Positions 1 to 8,009 of a stretch of DNA of 64,000 nt are shown here, piece after piece. Made by a program: the position numbers and the translations under genes. Numbering within the stretch: the first letter of the stretch is position 1; every line of letters begins with the position of its first letter. The DNA is taken from the NCBI GenBank assembly GCA_947644645.1, contig CANSAF010000007.1, forward strand, positions 1-64,000. Direction: 5' to 3'. The DNA comes from an uncultured Sporosarcina sp. (GTDB lineage: Bacteria; Bacillota; Bacilli; Bacillales_A; Planococcaceae). The notes under the pieces were generated by a model, which ran no database searches, was not told the DNA's origin, and saw only the letters and a list, made by a program, of their open reading frames with translations.

Positions 1-272
1 CGAATTGTAAGTATTTACTAATGCAATATTGCTTTGAAGTACTTCAACTAAATCGCGTTCAAATACAAGCAGATGAAAGAAATATGCGTTCAAGAAATGC
101 AATCGCTCGTATTGGCGCAACACAGGAAGGCATTTTTCGGGATCATATGATTCGAAAAGATGGCACACCGAGAAATACTGTCATATTCAGTGTGATTCGC
201 CCCGAATGGCCTATGGTTAAAATGCATATGGAACAATTAATGATTCCACGCATTGAGCAACCCGCTATCTAA
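1..272 (+). CDS. GNAT-family N-acetyltransferase, C-terminal part (5' end outside window)
   Basis: This is the end of a RimJ/RimL-type N-acetyltransferase, which moves an acetyl group from acetyl-CoA to an amine. The reading frame is open to the left edge, reading NCKYLLMQYCFE before the first in-window ATG at 21, so that ATG is internal. Family marks are the LNRVQ strand, the DERNMRSRNAIARIGA segment with the usual N-x-x-S-x-x-A-I-x-x-I-G-A pattern, and G-x-x-R-D-H-M. The substrate cannot be told. The TAA stop (270-272) uses the first two bases of a transposon target duplication. The insertion therefore left the protein intact but separated the gene from its original terminator near 2533-2572. 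Confidence 0.85.
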   Translation, partial: NCKYLLMQYCFEVLQLNRVQIQADERNMRSRNAIARIGATQEGIFRDHMIRKDGTPRNTVIFSVIRPEWPMVKMHMEQLMIPRIEQPAI

Positions 273-278
273 ATAAAA
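271..278. repeat. Left target-site duplication of the IS1595-type element
   Basis: The 8-mer AAATAAAA directly precedes the left inverted repeat and is repeated exactly at 2526-2533 after the right one. IS1595-family elements are known to make 8-bp duplications. It overlaps the stop codon of the acetyltransferase gene. Confidence 0.9.
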
Positions 279-304
279 GGCTCTGTTAAATAATATTGTT
301 GATA
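279..304 (+). repeat. Left terminal inverted repeat of the IS1595-type element
   Basis: The 26 bases match the reverse complement of 2500-2525 at 23 positions. The outer 15 bases, GGCTCTGTTAAATAA, are identical. Confidence 0.92.
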
Positions 305-320
305 AAAGACTAATAAAGAA

Positions 321-347
321 AAAAGGACCATAACAGGTCCTTTTTTT
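321..347. terminator. Bidirectional terminator inside the transposon left end
   Basis: A nine-base stem AAAAGGACC / GGTCCTTTT with a six-base loop has T-runs on both strands. It can end the passenger methyltransferase transcript (minus) and shield the element from read-through of the acetyltransferase gene (plus). Confidence 0.8.
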
Positions 348-422
348 AGCTAATATTCTTCTAATATCCACTTTTAATGATGAGTATTACTCAACAATCG
401 CGCCCGTTAATGGAACACAGCT

Positions 423-1205
423 TCAAATATTCTTTAGTTTTATTGCTCTTGTAGCAATAAATGTTTTAATGTACTTATCTAAAATTCTTGTGCCGCCAAA
501 ATCATCTTCATAAAAACCTGAAATCACAAAGCCAGCATCAATCTGCCCTTGGATTTGGTCTTCTAAAGTATGAGCATATTCTATGGTGTTGTTTGATTTG
601 ATATAATCTTGAATTTCATCCTTGGGCAAATAATCTAATGTCGATGAAGGTATGGAATTTTTAACATCAAGGATGCCTTTTCTTTCCTGATTATCATCAA
701 AAATCCATAGTAATGGATTAGTAAATCCAGCAATTAAAATACCTTTATTTTTTAATACCCTCGATATTTCATTCCATACAGGTTTAACGTCCTTGACAAA
801 CAAATTGGAAACTGGATTAACAACAACATCAAAATATTCATCCCCGAAATCACTTAGGTCTGACATATCACCCTGTACCGTTCTTAAAGTTAATCCATCA
901 CGTTCTGCCACGATTTCATCTTGTTCTAATTGCTTTTTAGAAATATCGGTAACGGTTACATCTGCTCCAGCAGCAGCCAAAATAGGTCCTTGTTGACCAC
1001 CACCAGATGCCAAGCATAATATCTTTAATCCATCTATAACTTCTGGAAACCAATCTCTTGGTACTGACTTTTCTGTTGTAACAGAAATCTCCCATTTACC
1101 AGTTTTGCTTTTTTCAATAGTTTCACTACTCACTCGTTGAGTATATCTAGAACCTTCATCAACTTTCTTATCCCAAGCATCACTATTATGTTTTATTAAA
1201 TCCAT
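423..1205 (-). CDS. Class I SAM-dependent methyltransferase (transposon passenger gene)
   Basis: This 260-residue Rossmann-fold methyltransferase has motif I as LCLASGGGQQG (about 84-94) followed by an acidic motif II (VTVTDIS). DVVVNPVSN stands at the post-II/IV position. The substrate is unknown. Because it rides on an insertion sequence, a resistance-type role such as rRNA, drug or small-molecule methylation is an inference only. ATG at 1205 follows a strong GGGGGAG site. About 115 bases of leader with competing stems and a short reading frame lie upstream, suggesting induced expression. It is transcribed in the same direction as the transposase. Confidence 0.85.
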   Translation of the reverse strand: MDLIKHNSDAWDKKVDEGSRYTQRVSSETIEKSKTGKWEISVTTEKSVPRDWFPEVIDGLKILCLASGGGQQGPILAAAGADVTVTDISKKQLEQDEIVAERDGLTLRTVQGDMSDLSDFGDEYFDVVVNPVSNLFVKDVKPVWNEISRVLKNKGILIAGFTNPLLWIFDDNQERKGILDVKNSIPSSTLDYLPKDEIQDYIKSNNTIEYAHTLEDQIQGQIDAGFVISGFYEDDFGGTRILDKYIKTFIATRAIKLKNI

Positions 1206-1227
1206 TATTTTTCTCCCCCAATAGTAA

Positions 1228-1320
1228 AGAAACTAACCTTCTTAACATATCTGTTTTAGTTTAAGTTCTTCTCAACAATCATTTGGCCCGTTTGTTGAAT
1301 ATTGAGCCTAAACTAACTTT
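1228..1320 (-). promoter_or_regulatory. Candidate translational attenuator with leader peptide, upstream of the methyltransferase
   Basis: Read on the minus strand, three segments can pair alternatively. The complement of 1309-1315 pairs with that of 1257-1263 (TTAGTTTA / TAAACTAA type), enclosing an inner TTCAACAA/TTGTTGA-type stem (1292-1298 with 1272-1278). The middle strand can instead pair with the copy at 1230-1236 next to the ribosome site. A nine-codon frame MIVEKNLN-stop (1282 to 1256) ends inside the middle strand. This resembles erm/cat leaders in layout. The leader ribosome site is weak, so this is a sequence-based hypothesis. Confidence 0.4.
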
Positions 1321-1395
1321 ACAAATAGCATAACAGAATTATTAGAAAAGTGCATTCAAATATTAAATTTCTTGCTTACTAAATGACTCGAAAAG

Positions 1396-2436
1396 CTAAT
1401 ACTCATACGTTCTTAATGACTGATAGGTTTCGTTAATTGGAAATAAACAGCTTTCCACTATCATTTTACTTATCGAACCACTATCGCTTCTGTGCTTTAT
1501 AATATCTAAGAATTGAAACCAGCTCAAATAATGGTCGAGGTATTTTGTCGCCACGCCATTAAATCGTTGTATCCAGCCTTTTAACCGACTGTGATAGTTA
1601 TTCACATTTTGGATATGGTAAATGCCCCTAACTCGCTCAACTCCGTCTGATTTGAAACGATAATGCTCTTTAATGCCTTTACTTTTAGCGTAGGTTGAAA
1701 AAGCTCTCCAAGCATCGGTACATAGCTTGTTATCTGGCGACATCTTTGAACCTATCGCTTCTTCTAACTGAGACTTAACTAGACGACCACGTCCTAGTAC
1801 ACCTGAAAAGGTCGATTTTTGTCGGTCTCTTGCAATCAGGACACATATTTGTTCACGACTAATCCCACGAAAACGTGAGGAACCACCACGCTTTCGTGGT
1901 TTACGGTCTTTGATATTTCGTTTACCTTTTTCGGAGTAAAGGAAGTAAGTTTCATCCATTTCTACGATACCTGAAAATTTATCAAAGTCCATTTGGTTTA
2001 GAGCAGCTAATATTTTATGTCTCCAATAGAACAAAGTGACATAATGAACTCCTCCAATGAGTTCTGCGGATTTACGAAGGGAATACCCTTCCAACATACA
2101 TTTAATGAATTCAATCCATTTATCAGGCTTATGGGTACGATAAAGTGGAGTGTTCGTCACATCCGTAAATGTTTTCTTACAATCTTTACAGCGATAACGT
2201 TGGCGTTCAACTTCTTTTAAACCGACTTTCACCATATATTTGCCAAAGCGTACAACTTGTTTAGAATTACAATGCGTACACGTATAACCCTCTTTATTTT
2301 TGCGTTCATTTATTTCTTGGAAAACGGGTTCACTCGCTGATAATGACGAAAGGGAAGTAATAAAAAACTCTTTTAAACGATGTTGTTCAACTGGTTTCAA
2401 TTTTTGGATTTCTTTTATTATTTCACTTAACCTCAT
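1396..2436 (-). CDS. IS1595-family transposase
   Basis: This 346-residue transposase runs the element. An N-terminal helical region is followed by a zinc ribbon (CTHC ... CKDC, about 51-86) and an ISXO2-like DDE domain beginning with the VEMDETYFLYSEKGKRN segment. Later acidic positions lie in the LCTDAW region, and NNYHSRLKGWIQRFNG is typical of the C-terminal part. The ATG at 2436 is chosen because GGAGG sits eight bases upstream. A TTG-initiated extension to 2451 would include that ribosome site. A good promoter precedes it. The gene is intact, so the element may be active. Confidence 0.92.
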   Translation of the reverse strand: MRLSEIIKEIQKLKPVEQHRLKEFFITSLSSLSASEPVFQEINERKNKEGYTCTHCNSKQVVRFGKYMVKVGLKEVERQRYRCKDCKKTFTDVTNTPLYRTHKPDKWIEFIKCMLEGYSLRKSAELIGGVHYVTLFYWRHKILAALNQMDFDKFSGIVEMDETYFLYSEKGKRNIKDRKPRKRGGSSRFRGISREQICVLIARDRQKSTFSGVLGRGRLVKSQLEEAIGSKMSPDNKLCTDAWRAFSTYAKSKGIKEHYRFKSDGVERVRGIYHIQNVNNYHSRLKGWIQRFNGVATKYLDHYLSWFQFLDIIKHRSDSGSISKMIVESCLFPINETYQSLRTYEY

Positions 2437-2469
2437 TCCAGAACCCTCCAAACAAATATTCTTACTTTA

Positions 2470-2498
2470 ATTATAGAACATTAGTTCTTATTAATCAA
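2470..2498 (-). promoter_or_regulatory. Transposase promoter
   Basis: On the minus strand TTGATT (2498-2493), a 17-base spacer and a perfect TATAAT (2475-2470) fit a sigma-A promoter. It begins just inside the right inverted repeat, 34 bases before the transposase ATG. Confidence 0.6.
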
Positions 2499-2499
2499 A

Positions 2500-2525
2500 T
2501 ATCAACAGAGTTATTTAACAGAGCC
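2500..2525 (-). repeat. Right terminal inverted repeat of the IS1595-type element
   Basis: It is the reverse-complement partner of 279-304, with 23 of 26 bases matching, and ends GAGCC at 2525. Confidence 0.92.
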
Positions 2526-2533
2526 AAATAAAA
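2526..2533. repeat. Right target-site duplication
   Basis: AAATAAAA is an exact copy of 271-278. Removing 279-2533 would restore the presumed original junction between the acetyltransferase stop and the terminator. Confidence 0.9.
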
Positions 2534-2572
2534 AAAGGCATTTCCCCGAATTCTAAAGGAGAAATGCCTTTT
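2533..2572. terminator. Bidirectional terminator after copA
   Basis: A 12-base stem AAAAGGCATTTC / GAAATGCCTTTT lies directly after the copA stop. Before the transposon arrived it would also have ended the convergent acetyltransferase gene. Confidence 0.85.
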
Positions 2573-2576
2573 AGTA

Positions 2577-4988
2577 TTATAATTTAACTCTTTGCAAACG
2601 TAGAGCGTTCAATACGACTGACACGGAACTAAATGCCATTGCTGCGCCTGCTACCCAAGGCGCTAATAAGCCTAGTGCTGCTACTGGAATTCCAATTGTA
2701 TTGTAGAAAAATGCGAAAAATAAGTTTTGCTTGATATTACGCATCGTTTTTCGACTCATTCCAATCGCATCTGCAACACTATTTAGATCTCCACGCATTA
2801 ATGTAATATCCGCCGCTTCAATCGCAATATCCGTTCCGGTTCCAACAGCCATACCGACATCCGCCATCGCGAGTGCTGGTGCATCGTTAATGCCATCTCC
2901 GACCATTGCGACAATTTTTCCAGCGTCTTGTAGTTTCTTCACTTCTTCACTTTTCTGTTCAGGTAAAACTTCTGCAATGACACGATCGATGCCAACTTCA
3001 TCAGCAATCGCCTGTGCAGTTCTTGTATTATCGCCCGTCAACATGATGACATTGAGTCCTAAGTCATGCATGCGACGAATCGCTTCTTTCGATGTTTCTT
3101 TTACCGTATCTGCGACTGCAATCACACCTGCAATTTGCCCATCAATCGCAATTAACATTGCTGTTTTCCCGTTACTTTCAAGCTTCGCCATATGTTCTTC
3201 ATAATCTTGTAAAGCAACTTGGCGTTCGTTCATTAACTTTCTTGTCCCTACAAGCAATGTTTTCTTTTCAACCATTGCTTCAATTCCATAACCTGGCAGT
3301 GCTTCAAAACTTTCCGCCGTTAATAAATGAATTCCTTTATCTCGAACTCCTTTGACAATTGCTTGTGCAAGCGGATGTTCCGATTGATTTTCAGCAGTTG
3401 CAACAAGTTGTAACACATCGGATTCTGTGAAGCCGTCCGCTACAATTATATCTGTTAACGCAGGTTCACCTTTTGTTACGGTTCCCGTTTTATCCAAAAC
3501 AACTGTGTCAACTGACTGTGTATGTTCTAAATGCTCTCCGCCTTTAAATAAAATCCCGATTTCTGCTGAACGACCAGATCCTGCCATGATTGATGTTGGC
3601 GTTGCAAGACCTAGCGCACATGGACAAGCGATAACTAAAATCGATATCATCGGGATAAGTGCTGCGCGGAAATCACCAGGTGTTACTGCAAAATACCAAA
3701 TAAGGAAGGTAGTAACTGCAATTGCTACAACAACAGGAACGAAAACGCCTGATATTTTATCCGCAAGTCGTTGAATATCCGCTTTTGACCCTTGTGCTTC
3801 TTCAACAACTTTGACAATTTGTGCAAGCGCTGTATCTTTACCAACTTTAGTCGCTTTAATTTGAAGTGAACCATTTTTATTAATCGTCGCGCCAATGACT
3901 GGATCTCCAACTGCTTTATCAATCGGAATACTTTCACCAGTCAACATCGACTCATCAACCGCCGATTGTCCTTCTATAATTTCACCATCTACTGGGATTT
4001 TTTCGCCAGGGCGAACAAGAAGTATATCGCCTTGTACGACTTGTTCAATAGCAATTTCTTGTTCAACACCATCTCTTAATACTCTTGCTGTTTTTGCTTG
4101 TAAACCAAGTAATTTTTGAATCGCTTGGCTCGTTTTTCCTTTTGCTTGCACTTCAAATAATTTCCCAAGCAAAATTAGCGTAATAATAACCGCAGATGCT
4201 TCGAAATAAAGTTCGGGATCTCCCACTTTACCGCCATTCATCCATTCAATTGCTAAATATAAACTATAGAAATAAGCAGCACTCGTTCCAAGCGCTACAA
4301 GTACATCCATATTGGCACTTTTATTGCGTAGCGACTGATAAGCCCCTTTATAAAACTGTGCCCCGATGATAAATTGAACAGGTGTTGCGAGTGCTAATTG
4401 CAACCACGGATTCATTAAAATTTCTGGCATATAGATAAACGACAAGAAATTAAAATGCGCCACCATCGTCCAAAATAACGGGAAAGTTAAAATCACGGAC
4501 GCAATAAATTTCATCTTCTGTTTTTTTATTTCTGCTTCTTTATGGTCAATTTTACTTTCTTCATCTTGTTCAAGTAAAAGTTCAAAGCCCATCTTTTCAA
4601 TTGCTGTCATCATGTCTTGTGCACTTACCGCATTTTTATTGTAATCAACTGCCACGGTTTCAAGCGCAAAGTTCACATTGGCGCTCGATACCCCCTCCAT
4701 ACGGTTTAATCGTTTTTCAATTCGATTGGCACACGCACTACAAGTCATTCCTTGTACATCAAAATTTAGATGATCTTGGATGACATGATAACCTAACTTT
4801 TCTATTTTCTCTTCAAAATCATGTGTTGTTACTTTTTCGGAATCATATGTCACAGTCGTTCTTTCCAATGCAAAATTAACATTCGCCTGTTCAACGCCGT
4901 CCATTTTTGACAATGTGCGTTCAATTCGATTAGCACATGCACTACAAGTCATCCCTTGAATTTGTAGTGTTTCCTCTTTTGTTGTCAT
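2577..4988 (-). CDS. copA: Copper-exporting P1B-type ATPase CopA
   Basis: This 803-residue membrane ATPase pumps Cu(I) out of the cytoplasm. Two N-terminal metal-binding domains each carry [12 protein letters not shown] (Cys15/18 and Cys83/86). An actuator TGES, the intramembrane CPC in [11 protein letters not shown], the phosphorylated Asp in DKTGT, and [16 protein letters not shown] follow in the right order. Length and domain order are those of Bacillus CopA. ATG at 4988 has AGGAGG upstream. It is the last gene of csoR-copZ-copA. A CsoR-type box lies immediately upstream of its ribosome site, so it probably also has its own copper-induced transcript. Confidence 0.96.
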   Translation of the reverse strand: MTTKEETLQIQGMTCSACANRIERTLSKMDGVEQANVNFALERTTVTYDSEKVTTHDFEEKIEKLGYHVIQDHLNFDVQGMTCSACANRIEKRLNRMEGVSSANVNFALETVAVDYNKNAVSAQDMMTAIEKMGFELLLEQDEESKIDHKEAEIKKQKMKFIASVILTFPLFWTMVAHFNFLSFIYMPEILMNPWLQLALATPVQFIIGAQFYKGAYQSLRNKSANMDVLVALGTSAAYFYSLYLAIEWMNGGKVGDPELYFEASAVIITLILLGKLFEVQAKGKTSQAIQKLLGLQAKTARVLRDGVEQEIAIEQVVQGDILLVRPGEKIPVDGEIIEGQSAVDESMLTGESIPIDKAVGDPVIGATINKNGSLQIKATKVGKDTALAQIVKVVEEAQGSKADIQRLADKISGVFVPVVVAIAVTTFLIWYFAVTPGDFRAALIPMISILVIACPCALGLATPTSIMAGSGRSAEIGILFKGGEHLEHTQSVDTVVLDKTGTVTKGEPALTDIIVADGFTESDVLQLVATAENQSEHPLAQAIVKGVRDKGIHLLTAESFEALPGYGIEAMVEKKTLLVGTRKLMNERQVALQDYEEHMAKLESNGKTAMLIAIDGQIAGVIAVADTVKETSKEAIRRMHDLGLNVIMLTGDNTRTAQAIADEVGIDRVIAEVLPEQKSEEVKKLQDAGKIVAMVGDGINDAPALAMADVGMAVGTGTDIAIEAADITLMRGDLNSVADAIGMSRKTMRNIKQNLFFAFFYNTIGIPVAALGLLAPWVAGAAMAFSSVSVVLNALRLQRVKL

Positions 4989-5001
4989 TCCACTAACCTC
5001 C

Positions 5002-5020
5002 TATACTGGGTAGGGGTATA
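5002..5020. promoter_or_regulatory. CsoR-type operator before copA
   Basis: TATACTGGGTAGGGGTATA is a G-tract pseudopalindrome like known CsoR sites. Two similar boxes lie before copZ and csoR. It lies just upstream of the copA ribosome site. Confidence 0.65.
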
Positions 5021-5154
5021 TTTACTTTAGAAATATGGAGCGATTTAAAAGTCTATGGAATGACTTTTTTGAACGCTCCTTATTTTCATTATAAATTATA
5101 ATCACTTGATAAAATATCTTAGTAAACCCCACTTAGTTACCAAGATTTTTTTAT

Positions 5155-5361
5155 TTATGATACAACATCGAAACCTTGGTCTTCAATTGTATCTTTAATT
5201 TGTGTCAGTGTTACTTTTGCATCGTCAAACTCAACCGCTACATCTCCCGCGCCAAGATCCACATTCACAGTAGATACTCCGTCCAACTCCCCAACATTTG
5301 TTTCAACTGCATTGACACAATGGTTACAAGACATACCTTCAACTTTTAAAATTTCTTTCAT
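5155..5361 (-). CDS. copZ: Copper chaperone CopZ
   Basis: This 68-residue single heavy-metal-associated domain has the Cu(I)-binding MSCNHC motif near the N-terminus (Cys12 and Cys15) and GFDV near the end. It carries Cu(I) to CopA and can hand it to CsoR. The ATG at 5361 is used because GGGAGGG stands seven bases before it. A longer frame from 5388 would include that site. It sits between csoR and copA in the usual order, with a CsoR-type box upstream. Confidence 0.93.
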   Translation of the reverse strand: MKEILKVEGMSCNHCVNAVETNVGELDGVSTVNVDLGAGDVAVEFDDAKVTLTQIKDTIEDQGFDVVS

Positions 5362-5400
5362 TTCGAAACCCTCCCATTTATTGTTCATTTAAAATATAAC

Positions 5401-5418
5401 ATACCCTACATAGGTATA
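5401..5418. promoter_or_regulatory. CsoR-type operator before copZ
   Basis: ATACCCTACATAGGTATA is a near palindrome (ATACC / GGTAT arms) in the csoR-copZ gap. It matches the boxes before csoR and copA. Confidence 0.65.
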
Positions 5419-5432
5419 CAATAAACTTGTTT

Positions 5433-5711
5433 TTATTTAGTCATCGTTTTCATAACACTCATTAACTCGCGAATTGCTTCTTCACCGTTTTCTTCTTGAA
5501 TCGCTTTGACTACACAATGATGCGTATGATCTTCAAGTAACGCAAGCGAAACTTTATTCATCGCTGATTGAATCGCGCTTACTTGATGCAAAATATCGAC
5601 ACAGTAACGATCATTTTCAATCATTTGATGTACACCACGCACTTGCCCTTCAATACGTTTTAAACGATTTAAAAGTTGTTGTTTATTAGGTTGAATCGTA
5701 GATTTCGACAT
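5433..5711 (-). CDS. csoR: Copper-sensing transcriptional repressor CsoR
   Basis: This 92-residue all-helical repressor releases DNA when it binds Cu(I). The C-H-C ligand set is visible as Cys37 (DRYC), His62 and Cys66 (DHTHHC), spaced as in the family. The RLKRIEGQVRGV opening is diagnostic of the CsoR/RcnR fold. ATG at 5711 is chosen because AGAGGTG lies six bases upstream. A GTG at 5720 belongs to that ribosome site. An operator-like box lies directly upstream, implying autorepression. Confidence 0.94.
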   Translation of the reverse strand: MSKSTIQPNKQQLLNRLKRIEGQVRGVHQMIENDRYCVDILHQVSAIQSAMNKVSLALLEDHTHHCVVKAIQEENGEEAIRELMSVMKTMTK

Positions 5712-5727
5712 AATCTTCACCTCTTTT

Positions 5728-5746
5728 TATACCCTATACCCCTATA
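5728..5746. promoter_or_regulatory. CsoR-type operator before csoR
   Basis: TATACCCTATACCCCTATA lies just upstream of the csoR ribosome site and shares the ATACCC core with the copZ box. Confidence 0.6.
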
Positions 5747-5783
5747 TTACATCAATCACTTTAGATTCTCCACTTTTCTGCTT

Positions 5784-5823
5784 AAAAAAAGAGCTAGAAA
5801 GCATTGCTGTTTTCTAACTCTTC
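5784..5823 (-). terminator. Terminator after the 43-codon gene
   Basis: Read on minus, a hairpin with arms AAGAGTTAGAAAA / TTTCTAGCTCTT is followed by seven Ts. It begins six bases past the small gene's stop, which supports that gene being expressed. Confidence 0.75.
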
Positions 5824-5828
5824 CTCTA

Positions 5829-5960
5829 TTATTCTTCCGTTTCCTCTTCATCTTTCGCAGTTAAATCAATAAACTCTATAATACCACTATCCGCCTCGGC
5901 ATCGGCTGGACCGCAAATCCCTGTTGTGAAATCACAAACAATGTTTTCTTTTTCTTCCAT
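5829..5960 (-). CDS. Small acidic protein with a C-x6-C pair, unknown function
   Basis: This 43-residue protein starts MEEKENIVCDFTTGICGPAD and ends in a strongly acidic tail. Cys9 and Cys16 flank a T-T-G turn. It has a good GGGAGG site seven bases before the ATG and its own rho-independent terminator right after the stop, so it has the full make-up of a monocistronic gene despite its size. It sits upstream of csoR in the same direction. A metal or redox role for the Cys pair is speculation. I do not recognise a named family. Confidence 0.6.
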   Translation of the reverse strand: MEEKENIVCDFTTGICGPADAEADSGIIEFIDLTAKDEEETEE

Positions 5961-6047
5961 TCAAAACGCCTCCCTCTTTCCCTTCATTTTACCGACTCTA
6001 CATCATTTATTCGATGATTGTGCTTGGAAAATAAAGTGAAACTTCAA

Positions 6048-6303
6048 TCAGTGGGGGGGTTCTTCATCCCCCACTGATACGAAAGAACATAGGCTAAGTT
6101 CGTCACGTCCTGATGCCTTCGCCTATGTGACCAACATCCTGTTGCCCCGAACCAATCGGGCTTTTACGGACAGTTGATCTCCCACTTATCTTTAACGCTT
6201 TTGCTTAAATCTTGAAGTGGGGGTCTTATGACGTACAGGACGTACTAATGCCGACGATGCCACAGGACGTGGCGGTTTTAGTCGGCCTGTCCGTTAATGC
6301 GGG
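6048..6303. ncRNA. Highly structured element, possible IS200/IS605-type remnant or omega-RNA-like repeat
   Basis: The 345-base gap before gntP is packed with helices. These are TCAGTGGGGG / CCCCCACTGA (6048-6077), CATAGGC / GCCTATG (6088-6128) and ACGGACAG / CTGTCCGT (6167-6174 with 6287-6294). The last encloses CTCCCACTT / AAGTGGGGG (6180-6224) and a nested GCCGAC / GTCGGC with GCCAC / GTGGC (6250-6286). It is GC-richer than its surroundings and has no ORF. The short palindromic ends resemble TnpB-type elements, but no tnpA or tnpB is present. It could also be another dispersed structured repeat. Orientation is unclear. Confidence 0.4.
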
Positions 6304-6304
6304 A

Positions 6305-6339
6305 TAAAAAACGGAAGGAATATCAAATGGTCCCTTCCG
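6305..6339 (-). terminator. Terminator after gntP-like gene
   Basis: CGGAAGG / CCTTCCG arms (6312-6318, 6333-6339) precede a TTTTTTAT run on the minus strand, ten bases past the permease stop. Confidence 0.8.
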
Positions 6340-6348
6340 CCTTCCTAT

Positions 6349-7686
6349 TTAAATAAATAAACTTAGTAATAATACAACACCAAGACCTACGATTGAAGTT
6401 GTAAACAATAATAAACCCCATGTTTTAAACGTATCTTTGATCGATAAATTAAAGTACTCTTTGAAAAGCCAGAAAGAAGCATCATTCACATGCGTAATTG
6501 TATTACTACCCGCCGCCGTTGCAAGCACCATCAATACAGGATTTACATCGAATGTATGAATGAGCGGTCCAACAATTCCTGCAGCTGTAATTGCAGAAAC
6601 AACGCCAGTCCCAGTTGCGATACGAATCAAAGCTGTAATAAACCAAGCCATAATAAGTGGTGAAATCATTGTATTTTCCATCATTGAAGCGATATAATCA
6701 CCAACACCTGAATCTAAAATTACCTCTTTAAAAGCACCACCCGCACCGACAACGAAAATAATCATTGCAATACCCTCGATTGCTTTAGAAAATGAAGCCA
6801 TAATTTCCGACATTGTGCGACCGACGCGAAGTCCAAATGTATAAATCGCAACTAATACTGCGATTAATAAACTAATTTCGGCACTACCAAGAAAATTTAA
6901 CACTTCATAAAATGTTGTATCTTCTGCAATAAACATATTCAAAATTGTTGCGACTGTAATCATGATTGCCGGAATTAACGGAACAAGTAAACTGACCGCA
7001 AACCCAGGCATTTCATCATCTTTAAATTCTTTCGGTTTTTCCAATAAAGGAGGTACAGATTGATTTAAATTGGGTAATATTCTTGGAAGAATAATTCCCG
7101 CAGCAATTACTGCTGGAATAAATACAACAACCCCTAAAATATAAACCATACCCATATCGGCGCCATATGCTTCAACAAGCGCAGTTGGTCCCGGTTGCGG
7201 TGGGAATAAACTATGCGCAAGTGTTGTTGCCGCAACCATTGTAATTCCAAGACGCATATATGGCACTTTTGCCTCGATTGCGATACTAATTACGAGTGGC
7301 GCCAAAATAATAAAAGCAACTTCATAAAATACTGAAATCCCGAAAACTGCACCAACAATAATTAGCGCCCATTCAACATTTTTCACACCAAATTTCTTTA
7401 ATAATGTTGAAGCGATACGTTGTGCAGCCCCAGAATCAACCATTAACTTTCCTAATACCGCACCAAATCCAATAATCAACGCTAAACTTCCAAGTGTACT
7501 GCCTAAACCTGCTTTAATCGTACTGACAATTGCAGTCGGCTGCATACCGTTTAAGAAACCAACAAAAATTGCTGAAGCGATTAAAGCAACAACACTATTG
7601 AGTTTTAATTTCATATTTAAAAATAAAAGCAAAGCAACACCAAGTACAACTGATATAATCGGCATATTCGTCATTAACCAATCCAT
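6349..7686 (-). CDS. GntP-family gluconate/hydroxyacid permease
   Basis: This 445-residue inner-membrane carrier has about twelve hydrophobic segments. It matches the GntP family in its ALIIGFGAVLGKLMVDSGAAQRIA region, the AHSLFPPQPGPTALVEAYGADMG loop, and the C-terminal SNTITHVNDASFWLFKEYF segment. The family takes up gluconate, and some members take other sugar acids or D-serine-like compounds, so the substrate is not certain. No gluconate kinase or dehydrogenase lies beside it, although zwf is 5.5 kb away. A cre-like site lies about 130 bases upstream, hinting at carbon catabolite control. Confidence 0.85.
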   Translation of the reverse strand: MDWLMTNMPIISVVLGVALLLFLNMKLKLNSVVALIASAIFVGFLNGMQPTAIVSTIKAGLGSTLGSLALIIGFGAVLGKLMVDSGAAQRIASTLLKKFGVKNVEWALIIVGAVFGISVFYEVAFIILAPLVISIAIEAKVPYMRLGITMVAATTLAHSLFPPQPGPTALVEAYGADMGMVYILGVVVFIPAVIAAGIILPRILPNLNQSVPPLLEKPKEFKDDEMPGFAVSLLVPLIPAIMITVATILNMFIAEDTTFYEVLNFLGSAEISLLIAVLVAIYTFGLRVGRTMSEIMASFSKAIEGIAMIIFVVGAGGAFKEVILDSGVGDYIASMMENTMISPLIMAWFITALIRIATGTGVVSAITAAGIVGPLIHTFDVNPVLMVLATAAGSNTITHVNDASFWLFKEYFNLSIKDTFKTWGLLLFTTSIVGLGVVLLLSLFI

Positions 7687-7814
7687 CTTCCGTAAATCCC
7701 CCTCAAATTATATTTCTATTAACTTAAAATTTATACCTCTTTTTGTTTGGTTATCAAACAAACTATTTGAATTGAGTTACCCTAAATCACATGAGCCGTA
7801 AGAATAACTGTAGA

Positions 7815-7828
7815 GTTAAACGTTTTCA
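7815..7828 (-). promoter_or_regulatory. Possible cre (CcpA) site upstream of the GntP permease
   Basis: On minus TGAAAACGTTTAAC matches the cre consensus except at the last two bases. It lies in a 268-base spacer (7687-7954) in which I see no other feature. Confidence 0.3.
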
Positions 7829-7953
7829 ACCATGACTCACGCTTGTTTCAATTAGTATAACCTATTGAATAATAATACGAATCAAACATAATGTAAAATA
7901 AATTTTTAATATAAATATTTCGATACTTCTGCCTAAAAATTGGTTGCCTAATC

Positions 7954-7991
7954 AAAAAACACACCTTCATAAATTAACTTGAAGGTGTGTT
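7954..7991 (-). terminator. Terminator of the mhq-like operon
   Basis: AACACACCTTCA / TGAAGGTGTGTT arms are followed by a T-run on minus, 19 bases after the FMN reductase stop. Confidence 0.85.
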
Positions 7992-8009
7992 GCATGACAA
8001 TATATTGTT

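Larger units (their letters stand above)
279..2525 (-). mobile_element. Complete IS1595-family transposon with a methyltransferase passenger gene
   Basis: The 2,247-bp element is bounded by 26-bp imperfect inverted repeats that both begin GGCTCTGTTAAATAA and is flanked by exact AAATAAAA duplications. It carries a transposase with an N-terminal zinc ribbon and an ISXO2-like DDE domain (1396-2436), plus a SAM-dependent methyltransferase (423-1205). Both genes are on the minus strand. IS1595-family members with passenger genes, including methyltransferases, are known. Intact ORFs, ends and duplications suggest a fairly recent insertion. It has its own bidirectional terminator near the left end. 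Confidence 0.93.

Noticed and set aside
2731..3204. 157-codon plus-strand frame opposite copA
   Set aside because: It lies wholly within the well-supported copA gene, has no ribosome site, and its composition is that of an antisense shadow.
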